Positions 43,888 to 54,478 of a stretch of DNA of 64,000 nucleotides are shown piece after piece. Position numbers and translations under genes: made by a program. Location of the stretch: NCBI RefSeq assembly GCF_002849855.1, contig NZ_CP018616.1, forward strand, positions 2,356,001 through 2,420,000, written 5' to 3'. The notes beneath the pieces were generated by a model. The model was not told the origin of the DNA. It ran no database searches and saw nothing but the letters and a program-made list of their open reading frames with translations. Origin of the DNA: Vibrio azureus. Lineage in GTDB: Bacteria > Pseudomonadota > Gammaproteobacteria > Enterobacterales > Vibrionaceae. Within the stretch, counting starts at the first letter, position 1. Each line of letters begins with the position of its first letter.

Positions 43888-46230
43888 ATGCAGCAATCCG
43901 ATATTCTCTTACTTGCACAAAAACTTATTCCTGTTTACGGTGAAGAAGACTTCGACTATGTTCTTGAACATCTGACAGAGGGAAAGTCACCATCTGCTAA
44001 AATATTAGTTAAGATGGAGCTCAACCGTGTCATGGCACCATGTAAAAAAAGCATCGATTTACGCGGGCGAGTACAAGGAGAATGCAGGCAGTATCAACTC
44101 GATGGGATATCGCATTGGTTAGATGATATCGCTTTTAACGCTTATCATAAAAATGTCCGAAAATACGGCACATATACTGAAGGAGTTTGGGAGGCTTTAG
44201 CCAATACGCCAAACAACTTTCGTATCATGAGAAAAAGCACTAAAACAGACACTGGCCACTCTCTGTCCACGAAGCACAATCCCTACTTAGCAGAGAGTAT
44301 TCATTTAGGGTATCACCTACAGCGCCAAGAAAAACGCTTAAAAGTTCAATCACAAGTTGAAATACTCTGTTCAAAGGGGCAATTAATTCAAGGGGTAAGT
44401 ATCGACCTCTCTTGCTCTGGTGCAAAATTTAAGGTGCCCAAAGCCCTCGACTATAAGCTGGGAGAAATCATCCAAGTCACTTTTAGTGAGTTAGCCAATC
44501 ACTCGCAAGTTATCGGTCTAGATCGTCCCATCAATTATCGCATTTTAGGCATAGATGATTGCTACGAAAATAATGCCATTCGTTATTTAAGAGCGATTCG
44601 ATTAACAGAGACTAATATTATTGGTCGAATTATCGAAAAAGCCCTCAACACCGCTTCTAAACGCTCCCGCCATGCTAATCAAGATAAGATTATTCGGGCT
44701 CGAGCTCGGGGCTACGAACACATTGCTTCTAAGTATGAATTCGGTTTACCGCTTTTTTTTGAAGGTAGTGAACTTAAATTTGTGATGCTAACCAGTAATA
44801 ACCAATCACTTTGGCAATATTGGCATGATGAACGCAATCAACAGATGCTAAGTACTTTGTTTAACCCCACAAGAATGACCTCTTTGATCACTTCTGGGGC
44901 TCAACAAGTAAGTAACACACTTTACTCTTTCACCCACGAGCACAATAACAAGATTTACTTTTATTCCATGCTACAGCCTGAGGCAACTCAAGCACAACGC
45001 CAGCTTTTTTGGAACCTAGGTGCAAAAAGAAAAAGTTGGAAGGTCTTCCGTCTCTCAATGTTTGAACTGTCCAATCATGAAAGAGATTCTCTGAGTGAAT
45101 TTTCAAGTGTTTTAACCAAAAGCAACCCAACCCATGTTGGGTTTTTGCAAGAGATCTCTAATTATGATTCTGGCCAAGATTATCGGCTTGCTGAACGGCC
45201 TCCAATCCCTTCAAGTTCACTCAATATATTTCGACACCCTAAGTCAAAATTTAGTAGTCCAAAAAGCTTTTATTTCGATGCAGAACCAAGACGAAGAGAA
45301 CCACGCTATCAATTCAAAACCCCTTTAGTCGTCTCACAAGGTGAAAGTCATGGTATTGGCTTTACTGTTGATATTTCAGAAAGAGGCCTGTCCATTTGTT
45401 TGGACTCTCCTATTGATTGGAATATAGGAAAAAAAGTCAGTGTTCTCTTTCGTGAATTACAGCTCTACGATAAAAAACTACCATTATCCGATGTTAAATA
45501 TGACATTATTCGGCTCAGCTCTGATGGTAAACAAGCTCAACTTGCCATAGAAGACAGTAGCAAAAACGCACCCATTACAGCCTTTTTTAGCCGTATGCTC
45601 GAATATAACCAAGATAAACTGTTACAAAAAAGCGAGGCACTTCCAAGTCAGGCTTTACTGGACACCTTGCGCAGTATTGTTTTTTCTCGCAGCTTGAGTA
45701 CCCCGATCTTTATTAACAAAGTTAACTCTAAAATCCGAACCAGCGTTATCGGTGTTCATTACCCTTTAGCAAAACACGTCGCACTTTTTTCAAAAATGGG
45801 TCACCATCCATTCTTTGCTTTAGAAGCTTTGTTTAAAAATCACCTCGAAAAACAACAGCCGAAATCGTTGGAACAAACGAAAAGCATCGACCCGCAGTGT
45901 TTAGACATCTACCTTTGCGTAACGAAAATTGGAGATAAGATAACCTCGATTGAATCAAAAGAACCACGAGAATTCACAAGCCTTGGTGATCGAATCGATT
46001 TTATTAAGCATGCTAGACACATCGGTGAGTTCTATGCAATACGCCTTTCCATAATGCCAATCAGTGATCCGTTTACCTCCTTGCTACATCATGAATTAAA
46101 TGAGCTGACTCAGTTAGGCATTCATTTAGCCAGTAAGCTAGAAAAAGAATTGGCACACTTGACTGGCTACAGTGAAATTCAAGATATAACCGAAGAAGTC
46201 GTGCTACGTTTAGCGTTACCCGAAACGTAG
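43888..46230 (+). CDS. plzC: large cytoplasmic protein with two PilZ c-di-GMP-binding domains (PlzC-like)
   Basis: This 780-residue protein has no membrane segment. Two PilZ domains are visible. The first has RQEKR followed by DLSCSGAKF near residues 150-185; the second has RREPR followed by DISERGLSI near residues 470-500. Both keep the RxxxR and DxSxxG c-di-GMP-binding residues. The long regions between and after them match nothing I recognise. Position next to radA and serB matches what I recall for V. cholerae plzC, one of five Plz proteins linked to motility, biofilm and virulence. An upstream 25-codon extension is hydrophobic and unlike the family, so ATG 43888 is used. Confidence 0.85.
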   Translation: MQQSDILLLAQKLIPVYGEEDFDYVLEHLTEGKSPSAKILVKMELNRVMAPCKKSIDLRGRVQGECRQYQLDGISHWLDDIAFNAYHKNVRKYGTYTEGVWEALANTPNNFRIMRKSTKTDTGHSLSTKHNPYLAESIHLGYHLQRQEKRLKVQSQVEILCSKGQLIQGVSIDLSCSGAKFKVPKALDYKLGEIIQVTFSELANHSQVIGLDRPINYRILGIDDCYENNAIRYLRAIRLTETNIIGRIIEKALNTASKRSRHANQDKIIRARARGYEHIASKYEFGLPLFFEGSELKFVMLTSNNQSLWQYWHDERNQQMLSTLFNPTRMTSLITSGAQQVSNTLYSFTHEHNNKIYFYSMLQPEATQAQRQLFWNLGAKRKSWKVFRLSMFELSNHERDSLSEFSSVLTKSNPTHVGFLQEISNYDSGQDYRLAERPPIPSSSLNIFRHPKSKFSSPKSFYFDAEPRRREPRYQFKTPLVVSQGESHGIGFTVDISERGLSICLDSPIDWNIGKKVSVLFRELQLYDKKLPLSDVKYDIIRLSSDGKQAQLAIEDSSKNAPITAFFSRMLEYNQDKLLQKSEALPSQALLDTLRSIVFSRSLSTPIFINKVNSKIRTSVIGVHYPLAKHVALFSKMGHHPFFALEALFKNHLEKQQPKSLEQTKSIDPQCLDIYLCVTKIGDKITSIESKEPREFTSLGDRIDFIKHARHIGEFYAIRLSIMPISDPFTSLLHHELNELTQLGIHLASKLEKELAHLTGYSEIQDITEEVVLRLALPET

Positions 46231-46310
46231 CACATCAAAAGAATTAAAGACTCTGAATCTATGGTATCGTTGCCACACTATAAAGCTAAATTCACCTCGT
46301 TACACAAAGC

Positions 46311-46352
46311 ATCTTGAGGTGACTTAGGTCATCTTTAGATTACTTAGGTATC
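46311..46352. repeat. dispersed repeat, two arms, overlaps the serB stop
   Basis: ATCTTGAGGTGACTTAGGT (46311-46329) is followed by GATTACTTAGGTATC (46338-46352), both with the Gs partly changed to A/T relative to the consensus. On the minus strand the second arm supplies Ile-Pro-Lys and the TAA stop of serB. Confidence 0.65.
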
Positions 46353-47323
46353 GATGCCCAGCTGATTTTTTGCTGTTTAACTAAAGAAGCAGACAAAATA
46401 CAAAGCACGCCCCCCAGCCCCACTTCTCTGATCGCAGTTTGCGCCTGAGCTTCGACGGTCGGCTTAGCACGATAAGCAATACCTAGACCTGCTGCCGCCA
46501 TCATCACGAGATCATTGGCTCCATCACCAATCGCAACGGTATTATGCAGTTCAATGTCATATTCTTCAGCAAGCTCAACCAAGATATCCGCTTTCTTTTG
46601 CGCAGAAACCACTTCACCTTGTACCTTGCCTGTGAGCTTACCATCAATAATTTCTAGCTGATTTGATTGTGCGAAGTCCAAGCCGACCTTGTCTTTGATG
46701 AAATCGGAAAAATAAGTAAAACCACCAGAGGCAATGGCGGTCTTCCAGCCTAGAGCTTTAAGGGTCGTGATCAGAGCTTCAAAGTCAGGCATAAAAGGGA
46801 GCTGACTGCGTACCTGTTCTAAAATAGCCTCATCGGCACCTTTTAATTGACCCACACGTTGACGCAAGCTCTGTTCAAAATCGAGCTCACCTTGCATCGC
46901 TCTCTCAGTCACTTGTGCCACTTCTTCACCGACACCAGCCAATTTAGCGATTTCATCGATACATTCAATCTGAATGACTGTAGAGTCCATATCAAACAAG
47001 GCTAATCCTGGCACCGCAAGTTCAGGGACTTCATTCAAGGAGGCATAATCCAAGTTGAGTCCTTTTAAAATCTTTTCGTGTTCAGGTGTGAGCTCGCCCG
47101 ACATCAAAGCAACTTCATATTGCCCCACTTTCCAAGCATCAGCGATAGGATTAAAGCAACCTGTATAAAAGTCAATATCTTCAAAATATCGAGGGGCAAG
47201 GTGCTCTGTAAAGACGATCCAATTCGCCTTCGTTCTCTGCATCTGGCTAGTAAAACGTGTTTCTGGTAATCGTTTTAAAAGCGAGGTGTGCCTTCTGATA
47301 GGCAAGCTTTTTGATTCATCCAT
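46340..47323 (-). CDS. serB: SerB, phosphoserine phosphatase
   Basis: SerB is the last enzyme of serine biosynthesis and hydrolyses phosphoserine. It has 327 residues. A divergent N-terminal domain of about 110 residues precedes the HAD domain. HAD motifs are DMDSTVIQIECIDE (nucleophile Asp and acid/base Asp), AIASGGFTYF (Ser motif), the Lys segment QKKADIL and VAIGDGANDLVMMAAAG (Mg-binding Asp). It is convergent with the PilZ gene and divergent from ytjB. Its last residues, IPK, and its stop lie in a dispersed repeat. Confidence 0.95.
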   Translation of the reverse strand: MDESKSLPIRRHTSLLKRLPETRFTSQMQRTKANWIVFTEHLAPRYFEDIDFYTGCFNPIADAWKVGQYEVALMSGELTPEHEKILKGLNLDYASLNEVPELAVPGLALFDMDSTVIQIECIDEIAKLAGVGEEVAQVTERAMQGELDFEQSLRQRVGQLKGADEAILEQVRSQLPFMPDFEALITTLKALGWKTAIASGGFTYFSDFIKDKVGLDFAQSNQLEIIDGKLTGKVQGEVVSAQKKADILVELAEEYDIELHNTVAIGDGANDLVMMAAAGLGIAYRAKPTVEAQAQTAIREVGLGGVLCILSASLVKQQKISWASIPK

Positions 47324-47413
47324 GTATATAATCCCTTTTGACTTTGCTAAAACGTTACCTTATCAAATTAAAAAGGCAAGTCTTTGTTTAGGATAAAATG
47401 GATAAGTGACAAT

Positions 47414-48019
47414 ATGAATGAATCCTTGTTCTCAATTAGAAATGCACTAAGAATTATTGCCCTGGTTTTACTGGGTGTGATGCTATTCATTACAGTAAAA
47501 AACAGTGTCATTATCAGTAAAGGCAATGAAAAAATTCAGGCCCAGCAGTTGGAAACACTCACTAAAATCTTGATCTCTCAAGCTTCCTTATCGGCGAGCG
47601 AGATGATTTTACATAAAGATCAAGAACGTCTTCTCAAGTTAACTGAACAACTTGCACAGGATAAATTAGTGTTTGATGCCACCGTTTATGACGCACTTGG
47701 GGTCCGTTTGGCTGCCAGTGAAAAAGCACTTTCAGTAAGGGAAGTATTAGGCCTCGACACGCCACTTTCTACCGCATCTATAGGGCGCCAACAACTTGTT
47801 GAGCCTGTCTACTCAGACGGCAATGTAATCGGTTTTGTCCGTGTCACATTTGAGACTGGGCGTGTTACTGCTTTTTCTGATCATCATTATCGAAAAAGCG
47901 ATCACTACATGTACATGATGGTATTAATGGGCTTTATTTGCGGCATTTTGTTTATTTTAATTTTGCGCAGACAGCCGATACGCCGACAGAAAGAAGAAAA
48001 TCTGTTATTGACCAAGTAA
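47414..48019 (+). CDS. ytjB: YtjB (SmpA)-family inner-membrane protein
   Basis: This 201-residue protein has an N-terminal membrane segment (about residues 11-30), a periplasmic domain of about 130 residues and a second helix near the C-terminus. The arrangement resembles a small sensor-like double-pass protein. It matches E. coli YtjB, which lies beside serB in many gamma-proteobacteria; its role is not defined. DATVYDALGVRLAASE and LVEPVYSDGNVIGFVRVTFE are conserved family segments. ATG 47414 is used because the upstream extension starts with TTG and adds unrelated residues. It is divergent from serB. Confidence 0.85.
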   Translation: MNESLFSIRNALRIIALVLLGVMLFITVKNSVIISKGNEKIQAQQLETLTKILISQASLSASEMILHKDQERLLKLTEQLAQDKLVFDATVYDALGVRLAASEKALSVREVLGLDTPLSTASIGRQQLVEPVYSDGNVIGFVRVTFETGRVTAFSDHHYRKSDHYMYMMVLMGFICGILFILILRRQPIRRQKEENLLLTK

Positions 48020-48069
48020 CGACCCTTATCAAGTTCTGTCAGCTTCAATAAGCGTTACTATCAAAAAAC

Positions 48070-48096
48070 AGCCCGCATCAAGCGGGCTATTTTTTC
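48070..48096. terminator. bidirectional terminator between ytjB and deoD
   Basis: AGCCCGC and GCGGGCT pair around a 5-nt loop, with ATTTTTT on the right and AAAAAA on the left, in a convergent gap. Confidence 0.85.
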
Positions 48097-48117
48097 GATT
48101 GACACTTTTAAATAGGC

Positions 48118-48831
48118 TTAGTCATCGAGTAGGACAGAGTCCAGCGCGATAAGCATCATATCGTTAAAGGTTGTTTGACGCTCATCAGAGGTTGTTTGTT
48201 CACCCGTTTTGATATGGTCAGAAACGGTACAAATCGTCAAGGCTTTAGCCCCATATTCTGCAGCAACACCATAAATGCCTGCAGCTTCCATTTCAACGCC
48301 AACGATGCCGTATTTATCCATAACCTCAAACATTTCTGGATCTGGCGTGTAGAAGAGTTCTGCTGAGAACAAGTTGCCGACTTTAACATCGATGCCACGA
48401 GCTTTCGCTGCTTCTTCCGCGGCGCGTACCATGTTGTAATCTGCAATAGCAGCAAAGTCATGACCTTTGAAACGAATACGGTTCACTTTTGAGTCGGTAC
48501 ATGCACCCATGCCAATCACGACATCACGCACTTTGATATCTTCATTGACCGCCCCACAGCTACCAACTCGGATCAATTTCTTAACACCGAAGTCTTTGAC
48601 CAATTCTGTCGCATAAATAGAACAAGATGGAATCCCCATACCATGCCCCATAACCGAAACACGACGTCCTTTATAAGTTCCTGTGTAGCCAAACATATTA
48701 CGTACATCGCATACTTGAACAACATCTTCTAGAAAAGTTTCGGCAATGTATTTTGCGCGTAGAGGGTCGCCAGGCATAAGTACAACATCTGCAAAAGCGC
48801 CCATTTCTGCATTAATATGTGGAGTTGCCAT
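48118..48831 (-). CDS. deoD: DeoD, purine nucleoside phosphorylase
   Basis: DeoD cleaves purine (deoxy)nucleosides with phosphate, giving (deoxy)ribose-1-phosphate. The 237 residues are typical of the hexameric bacterial class. [45 protein letters not shown] and [18 protein letters not shown] are the phosphate- and ribose-binding segments. The catalytic Asp lies in [10 protein letters not shown]. It is the last gene of deoC-deoA-deoB-deoD, the same order as in E. coli, separated from deoB by 149 bp. Confidence 0.97.
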   Translation of the reverse strand: MATPHINAEMGAFADVVLMPGDPLRAKYIAETFLEDVVQVCDVRNMFGYTGTYKGRRVSVMGHGMGIPSCSIYATELVKDFGVKKLIRVGSCGAVNEDIKVRDVVIGMGACTDSKVNRIRFKGHDFAAIADYNMVRAAEEAAKARGIDVKVGNLFSAELFYTPDPEMFEVMDKYGIVGVEMEAAGIYGVAAEYGAKALTICTVSDHIKTGEQTTSDERQTTFNDMMLIALDSVLLDD

Positions 48832-48980
48832 AGATGGATTCCTTACTTTTAATTTAATTTTTCAGGCCACTTTTACGTGGCTTAATCATTGAATGATCGA
48901 AACGTTCAACACGCACTAGACTCACAGCCAATGCTAAGCTAGGGACAAAATCTTTTGCCCTTAACCAGTCCGAGTTTCAA

Positions 48981-50201
48981 TTATAGAAAATTCTTACCAT
49001 AGTCCATGGCAGAGGTTCCAAAGTAACTTGCCAATGTTTGTCCGATATCAGCAAAGCTTTCACGACGCCCTAATGATCCTGCAGGCACATTCTTACCGTA
49101 GACAATCACTGGAATGTGCTCACGAGTATGATCCGTGCCAGGCCACGTTGGGTCACAACCATGATCAGCAGTAAGAATGAGAATGTCATCTTGCTCCATC
49201 ATCTCTAACACTTCATTGATGCGACCATCGAAATACTCAAGCGCAGCAGCGTAACCCGCTACGTCACGGCGGTGACCGTAAGCTGAGTCAAAGTCTACGA
49301 AGTTAGTGAATACGATGGTGTTGTCACCCGCTTCTTTGATCTGCTCTAGCGTTGCTTCAAACAAGGCCGGAATTCCCGTTGCTTTCACTTTCTTAGTGAT
49401 ACCGCAGTTTGCGTAGATATCCGCAATCTTACCGATAGACACCACATTGCCTTGCTTCTCTTCAACTAGCTTCTGAAGCACGGTTGCTGATGGCGGCTCA
49501 ACAGAAAGGTCACGACGGTTGCCCGTACGCTCAAATTGACCTTTACCAGATCCAACGAATGGACGTGCGATAACACGACCGATGTTGTAATCTTCTAGCT
49601 CTTCACGGGCAATTTGGCACAGCTCTAGTAGACGGTCTAGACCGAACGTTTCTTCGTGACACGCAATTTGGAACACTGAATCTGCTGACGTATAGAAGAT
49701 CGGCAAGCCCGTTGTCATGTGCTCTTCACCAAGATCGTCAAGAACTTGAGTGCCAGAAGCGTGGCAGTTACCAAGGAAACCGTCCAGACCTGCACGCTCA
49801 AGAATACGGTCAGTCAGCTCTTTAGGAAAGCTGTTCGCTTTATCAGTAAAGTAACCCCAATCAAACAAGACAGGAACACCTGCGATTTCCCAGTGACCAG
49901 ATGGTGTATCTTTACCTGAAGAAAGTTCAGCAGCATGACCGTATGCTCCGATCACTTCAACATCAGTATCAAGGCCAGGCGCAAAGTTGCCCGTTGATTC
50001 TTTATGTGCCATCGCCAAACCAAGCTTTGACAAATTAGGCAAACGTAATAGCCCTGTTCTTTGTGCGTTATCAGCTCGACCTTGTTCACAATATTGTGCA
50101 ATATGGCCTAATGTATCAGAACCCACATCACCGAATTGTTCAGCATCCGCTGAAGCGCCGATTCCGAAGGAGTCTAAGACTAAAATAAATGCTCTTTTCA
50201 T
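48981..50201 (-). CDS. deoB: DeoB, phosphopentomutase
   Basis: DeoB interconverts (deoxy)ribose-1-phosphate and 5-phosphate, linking nucleoside cleavage to DeoC. The 406 residues form an alkaline-phosphatase-superfamily fold with two metal ions. Metal ligands lie in [15 protein letters not shown] at the start and in [20 protein letters not shown] and HIPVIVYG near the end; the nucleophile Thr lies in [15 protein letters not shown]. It follows deoA by 67 bp. Confidence 0.97.
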   Translation of the reverse strand: MKRAFILVLDSFGIGASADAEQFGDVGSDTLGHIAQYCEQGRADNAQRTGLLRLPNLSKLGLAMAHKESTGNFAPGLDTDVEVIGAYGHAAELSSGKDTPSGHWEIAGVPVLFDWGYFTDKANSFPKELTDRILERAGLDGFLGNCHASGTQVLDDLGEEHMTTGLPIFYTSADSVFQIACHEETFGLDRLLELCQIAREELEDYNIGRVIARPFVGSGKGQFERTGNRRDLSVEPPSATVLQKLVEEKQGNVVSIGKIADIYANCGITKKVKATGIPALFEATLEQIKEAGDNTIVFTNFVDFDSAYGHRRDVAGYAAALEYFDGRINEVLEMMEQDDILILTADHGCDPTWPGTDHTREHIPVIVYGKNVPAGSLGRRESFADIGQTLASYFGTSAMDYGKNFL

Positions 50202-50268
50202 TGCTTATCCCTTAGGCCTATATAGCTTGTTATTATGGTTGAGCTGGCCTTGTTATTTTTGTATTCAA

Positions 50269-51597
50269 TTAAAGATCTTGTGCACGAATGTGACAGTAAA
50301 CCTCTGGTGTTGGTGTATATTCTCCACCAATTTTGATGGCCTTTCGCAGTGCTTCAGCCGCAGCTTGCCACTGCTGTTCAGTGCGGGCATGGATGACCGC
50401 TAAGGGTTTCTCTTTATCCGCGGTTTCCCCCAAGCGAATAAACCCATCAAATCCTACCGCGTAATCGATATCATCACTTGCCACACGGCGACCGCCTCCC
50501 ATAGCAACCACTGCCATGCCAATGGCGCGTGTGTCCATAGCTGACACAATGCCTGTTTCTGTTGCGAATACAGGTTTGATGATTTCTGCTTTTTCTAGGT
50601 AGTGGTCATAGTTTTCTACAAAGTCGGTAGGGCCGCCAAGACCCGCAACCATTTTACCGAAGCACTCTGCTGCTTTACCATTGTCTAGCACTTCCATCAA
50701 TTTTGCTCGCGCTTTCTCTGTGCTCTGAGCAAGTTTGCCAAGGACTAACATTTCAGCACATGAAGCCATGGTCACTTCGAGTAGACGAGGATTACGATAT
50801 TCACCCGTTAAGAATCGCACCGCTTCACGAACTTCCACAGCATTACCCGCCGAAGAGGCTAATACTTGGTTCATGTCCGTGAGAATTGCCGTTGTCTTAG
50901 TACCGGCACCGTTTGCTACCGCAACGATAGATTTTGCAAGTTCTTCAGACGCTTCGTAAGTTGGCATAAATGCGCCAGAGCCTACTTTTACGTCCATCAC
51001 TAGAGATTCAAGGCCTGCAGCAAGCTTCTTAGATAAAATCGACGCCGTGATCAGTGAGATATTGTCCACGGTAGCCGTGATATCACGAGTTGCGTACACG
51101 CGTTTATCCGCTGGAGCAAGATCACCCGTTTGACCAATGATCGCCACACCAGCCTCTTTGGTTACTTGACCAAAAACCTCGTTAGTTGGCGTGATGTTAT
51201 AACCTGGTATAGATTCAAGTTTATCCAGTGTTCCACCAGTATGACCCAAACCTCGACCGGAGATCATAGGTACAAAGCCGCCACATGCCGCGACCATTGG
51301 ACCAAGCATAAGAGAAGTGACATCTCCCACACCGCCAGTAGAATGTTTATCAACAATTGGCCCGCCAAAGTTCATATGGCTCCAATCGATAACCATACCT
51401 GAGTCTCGCATTGCACAGGTCAATGCAATGCGCTCTGGCATCGTCATTTCATTAAAAAAGATAGCCATTGCGAAGGCAGCAATTTGGCCTTCTGAGACAC
51501 TATCATTTGCGACGCCTTGCATGAAAAATTGGATTTCCTCAGCCGTGAGTTCCTCTCCATCACGCTTTCGACGAATGATTTCTTGTGGTAGATACAT
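50269..51597 (-). CDS. deoA: DeoA, thymidine phosphorylase
   Basis: DeoA phosphorolyses thymidine and deoxyuridine to the base and deoxyribose-1-phosphate. The 442 residues (E. coli 440) include [16 protein letters not shown], the phosphate loop, and [19 protein letters not shown], the pyrimidine-nucleoside phosphorylase signature. [12 protein letters not shown] and [15 protein letters not shown] follow. ATG 51597 ([14 protein letters not shown]) fits the family N-terminus and has AGAGG 7 nt upstream; the frame continues to a TTG further up without support. Confidence 0.97.
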   Translation of the reverse strand: MYLPQEIIRRKRDGEELTAEEIQFFMQGVANDSVSEGQIAAFAMAIFFNEMTMPERIALTCAMRDSGMVIDWSHMNFGGPIVDKHSTGGVGDVTSLMLGPMVAACGGFVPMISGRGLGHTGGTLDKLESIPGYNITPTNEVFGQVTKEAGVAIIGQTGDLAPADKRVYATRDITATVDNISLITASILSKKLAAGLESLVMDVKVGSGAFMPTYEASEELAKSIVAVANGAGTKTTAILTDMNQVLASSAGNAVEVREAVRFLTGEYRNPRLLEVTMASCAEMLVLGKLAQSTEKARAKLMEVLDNGKAAECFGKMVAGLGGPTDFVENYDHYLEKAEIIKPVFATETGIVSAMDTRAIGMAVVAMGGGRRVASDDIDYAVGFDGFIRLGETADKEKPLAVIHARTEQQWQAAAEALRKAIKIGGEYTPTPEVYCHIRAQDL

Positions 51598-51688
51598 CAA
51601 AGCCTCTAACGCCCTTTTCAAATTATGAGAAAATAAGACGGAAAAAATGGGTAGAATGAATTCATCACACTACCCAATACCTGAAGGA

Positions 51689-52465
51689 TTAATACGCAGC
51701 AGGATCCGCTACGTCATCAGAGACTTCCAATGTGTTAAGCAAGTTAGTGAGCAAACTTGATGCGCCAAAGCGGTAGTGGCGGGCATCGACCCAGTTATCA
51801 CCCAAGATTTCATCAGCCATGGCTAAGTATGCCGCTGCATCTTCAGCAGTACGCACGCCACCAGCAGGTTTGAAGCCAACCGATTCAGCCACTCCCATAT
51901 CACGAATCACTTCAAGCATCATTCGTGCATACTCTGGGGTTGCATTAACTGGTACTTTACCGGTGGAGGTTTTAATGAAGTCTGCACCCGCTTCAATACA
52001 GATTTGAGAAGCTTTTTTGATCAAGGCTTCTTGTTTCAGTTCACCCACTTCGATGATCACTTTAAGAAGCACATCACCACAAGCTTCTTTACATCGTTTA
52101 ACTAATTCAAAACCAACTTTGTCATCGCCTGCCATCAAAGCACGGTATGGGAAAACAACGTCCACTTCATCAGCACCGTAAGCAACGGCTGCTTTCGTTT
52201 CAGCAACTGCAATTTCGATATCATCGTTGCCATGTGGGAAGTTCGTGACCGTTGCAATACGCACTTCCGGCGTACCTTGTTCACGAAGCGTTTTCTTGGC
52301 AATAGGAATAAAGCGAGGGTAGATACAAATGGCTGCCGTATTACCTACCGCTGATTTAGCGTCATGACATAACGCAACCACTTTAGCATCCGTATCATCA
52401 TCATTTAGCGTCGTTAAATCCATCAGTTTGAGAGCACGTAACGCTGCCGCTTTTAGATCGCTCAT
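51689..52465 (-). CDS. deoC: DeoC, deoxyribose-phosphate aldolase
   Basis: DeoC is a class I aldolase that splits deoxyribose-5-phosphate into glyceraldehyde-3-phosphate and acetaldehyde. The 258 residues compare with 259 in E. coli. The Schiff-base Lys lies in [12 protein letters not shown]; a second Lys lies in [10 protein letters not shown], and the Asp in [15 protein letters not shown] 52465 is preceded by GGAG at 9 nt. It is the first gene of the deo cluster and its promoter must lie in the following 530-bp region. Confidence 0.97.
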   Translation of the reverse strand: MSDLKAAALRALKLMDLTTLNDDDTDAKVVALCHDAKSAVGNTAAICIYPRFIPIAKKTLREQGTPEVRIATVTNFPHGNDDIEIAVAETKAAVAYGADEVDVVFPYRALMAGDDKVGFELVKRCKEACGDVLLKVIIEVGELKQEALIKKASQICIEAGADFIKTSTGKVPVNATPEYARMMLEVIRDMGVAESVGFKPAGGVRTAEDAAAYLAMADEILGDNWVDARHYRFGASSLLTNLLNTLEVSDDVADPAAY

Positions 52466-52997
52466 TTCTATTTTCTCCAATCAATATTCAAAAAAATTGA
52501 CCACTCTTTTCCGAGCTAAGTAATTAGGGTATGTTGACCCTAGTTCAACTAACCGCAAAATTCTGTGAGTGGCCTTTTCATGAACGGACTTGTTTCCTTG
52601 AAGACTCGGTCTTGGGACAAAGCGTTCCCCAAACCGATTGCTATCCTTATCACCGCACAGTACCTAGTTGGTCTATGGCACTACAATCTCTCTATGATTG
52701 CCGTGTCTTTAATATCACATCGCACAGTAAAACGCTTGTGCAATTTGGTATGAAAGGGACTATCCATCCTGAGACTTTTACTCAAGAGTCGCCTTGTCTC
52801 GAAATACAAGCTCTTGATAAAAGTAACAGCCCGTACCTTATAGCGTTTCACAAGAGAACTATAGCAACAAAAAGGACGCAAACGGTTTGTATCTCAAAAT
52901 TAGTTGCTTTCTTTTCGATGGAACAAAAAATAATGCCCTGAAGCGATTGCTCACTTCAGGGCATTGACTCAGCATCTCTAAAGAGAAGCGGGATAGA
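52466..52997. other. 532-bp region upstream of deoC without a confident gene
   Basis: It contains the deoC promoter side and the nupC terminator. A frame on the plus strand (52531-52941, 136 codons) is open, but its predicted protein is Cys-rich with no recognisable motif, lacks a ribosome-binding site and runs into the terminator hairpin. A degenerate repeat arm (AAGTAATTAGGGTAT near 52518) is present. Degraded gene, unannotated RNA or plain spacer cannot be separated by reading alone. Confidence 0.5.
52924..52965 (-). terminator. rho-independent terminator of nupC
   Basis: AATGCCCTGAAG and CTTCAGGGCATT form a perfect 12-bp stem with a 10-nt loop (52932-52965). On the minus strand it is followed by ATTTTTTG. 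Confidence 0.85.
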
Positions 52998-54281
52998 TTA
53001 CATTGCAGCTAAGCTCAGGCAGAAACCAGCGATGGTAGCAGCCATAAGGTTAGATAAAGTACCCGCTAATACCGCTTTGATACCCATACGAGCAATATCA
53101 CTACGACGGTTTGGAGCAAGGCTACCAAGGCCACCTAATAGGATGGCGATAGAAGACAGGTTAGCAAAGCCACACAGTGCGAATGAGATAATCGCTGTTG
53201 TCTTATCAGACATTACTTCACCAGTCGCTGCAATAACTTGTGCATTTTCAACAATGTAAGGAACAAAGTTCAGGTAAGCAACAAACTCGTTAACAACAAT
53301 TTTTTGTCCGATGAATGAACCAGCAACCACAGCTTCGTCCCAAGGAACACCAATTAGGAACGCAAGTGGTGAGAACGCATAGCCTAGGATAAGCTCTAGA
53401 GTCAATTCAGGCATACCGAACCAAGCGCCGATACCACCTAACATGCCGTTAAGAAGAGCGATTAAGCCAACAAAAGCAATCAGCATCGCGCCTACGTTAA
53501 GTGCTAACTGTAGACCAGATGCTGCACCGCCTGCTGCTGCATCGATAACGTTTGTTGGTTTGTCAGCACTGCTCTCTAGCGCTTCATTGATGTCTTCTAG
53601 AGGCTTATCCGTTTCAGGAATAAGGATTTTAGCGAACAGTAGACCACCTGGTGCAGCCATAAATGATGCCGCTACTAGGTACTCAAGAGGTACACCCATA
53701 GAAGCGTAACCCGCTAGTACACCACCCGCTACAGATGCTAGACCACCACACATTACCGCAAATAACTCAGATTGAGTCATGTTTGGAACGAAAGGACGAA
53801 CAACGAGAGGAGCTTCAGTTTGACCAACGAAAATGTTAGCTGCTGCAGACATGGATTCCGCACGAGAAGTACCAAGCGTTTTTTGTAGTGCACCACCAAG
53901 AATCTTGATAACCCACTGCATAACGCCAATGTAGTAAAGAACTGAAATCAGTGCTGAGAAAAAGATCAGTGTCGGAAGAACGCGGAATGCGAAGATAAAG
54001 CCGCCGCCGCCGAAGACTTCGAACATCTTGTCAGAAACAAGACCACCGAATAGGAAAGATGAGCCATCGTTACCGTAGTTGATAACGTTAGCAACACCAT
54101 TTGAGAAACCGTTTAATAAATCACGGCCCCAAGGTACGTAAAGAACAAATGCACCCAGTGCAAATTGGATAGCGAATGCGCCACCCACAGTTCTAAAGTT
54201 GATAGCTTTACGGTTAGATGAGAAGGCAAATGCAATAGCAAGTAGCACAACCATACCGACTAGGCTCATAAACAGGCTCAT
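52998..54281 (-). CDS. nupC: NupC-family concentrative nucleoside transporter (CNT)
   Basis: This ion-coupled nucleoside importer has 427 residues and about eight to ten membrane helices plus re-entrant loops. It closely resembles the V. cholerae CNT transporter of known structure: [36 protein letters not shown] (nucleoside-binding hairpin) and [20 protein letters not shown]. The E-A-P and N-L-S-S residues that contact nucleoside and sodium are present. It lies just upstream of the deo cluster on the same strand but has its own terminator. A perfect CRP site lies before it. It feeds nucleosides to DeoA and DeoD. Confidence 0.96.
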   Translation of the reverse strand: MSLFMSLVGMVVLLAIAFAFSSNRKAINFRTVGGAFAIQFALGAFVLYVPWGRDLLNGFSNGVANVINYGNDGSSFLFGGLVSDKMFEVFGGGGFIFAFRVLPTLIFFSALISVLYYIGVMQWVIKILGGALQKTLGTSRAESMSAAANIFVGQTEAPLVVRPFVPNMTQSELFAVMCGGLASVAGGVLAGYASMGVPLEYLVAASFMAAPGGLLFAKILIPETDKPLEDINEALESSADKPTNVIDAAAGGAASGLQLALNVGAMLIAFVGLIALLNGMLGGIGAWFGMPELTLELILGYAFSPLAFLIGVPWDEAVVAGSFIGQKIVVNEFVAYLNFVPYIVENAQVIAATGEVMSDKTTAIISFALCGFANLSSIAILLGGLGSLAPNRRSDIARMGIKAVLAGTLSNLMAATIAGFCLSLAAM

Positions 54282-54422
54282 AGTTTATGACTTCCTTATA
54301 AGTTTATTGGCGTATAATAAAATGGAGCTATAAAAGCGGGGCAATTATACTCATGGCCTCGCTATTAAAGTAATGGGGGTCTCACAGTTTCTTATAACAT
54401 TCATGATTGATTCATGTAATTT

Positions 54423-54438
54423 TGTGATAAAAGTCACA
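54423..54438 (-). promoter_or_regulatory. CRP operator upstream of nupC
   Basis: TGTGATAAAAGTCACA is a perfect TGTGA-N6-TCACA site, about 142 bp upstream of the nupC start. Two TTCATG motifs 11 bp apart lie between it and the gene. Nucleoside genes are classic cAMP-CRP targets. Confidence 0.75.
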
Positions 54439-54478
54439 ATAAAAAGCGGAACATTTTCTGCTTCTTCTAACTTATTTT

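Noticed and set aside
52505..52530. AAGTAATTAGGGTAT as a dispersed-repeat copy
   Set aside because: Only the outline of the core remains; too degenerate to call with confidence.
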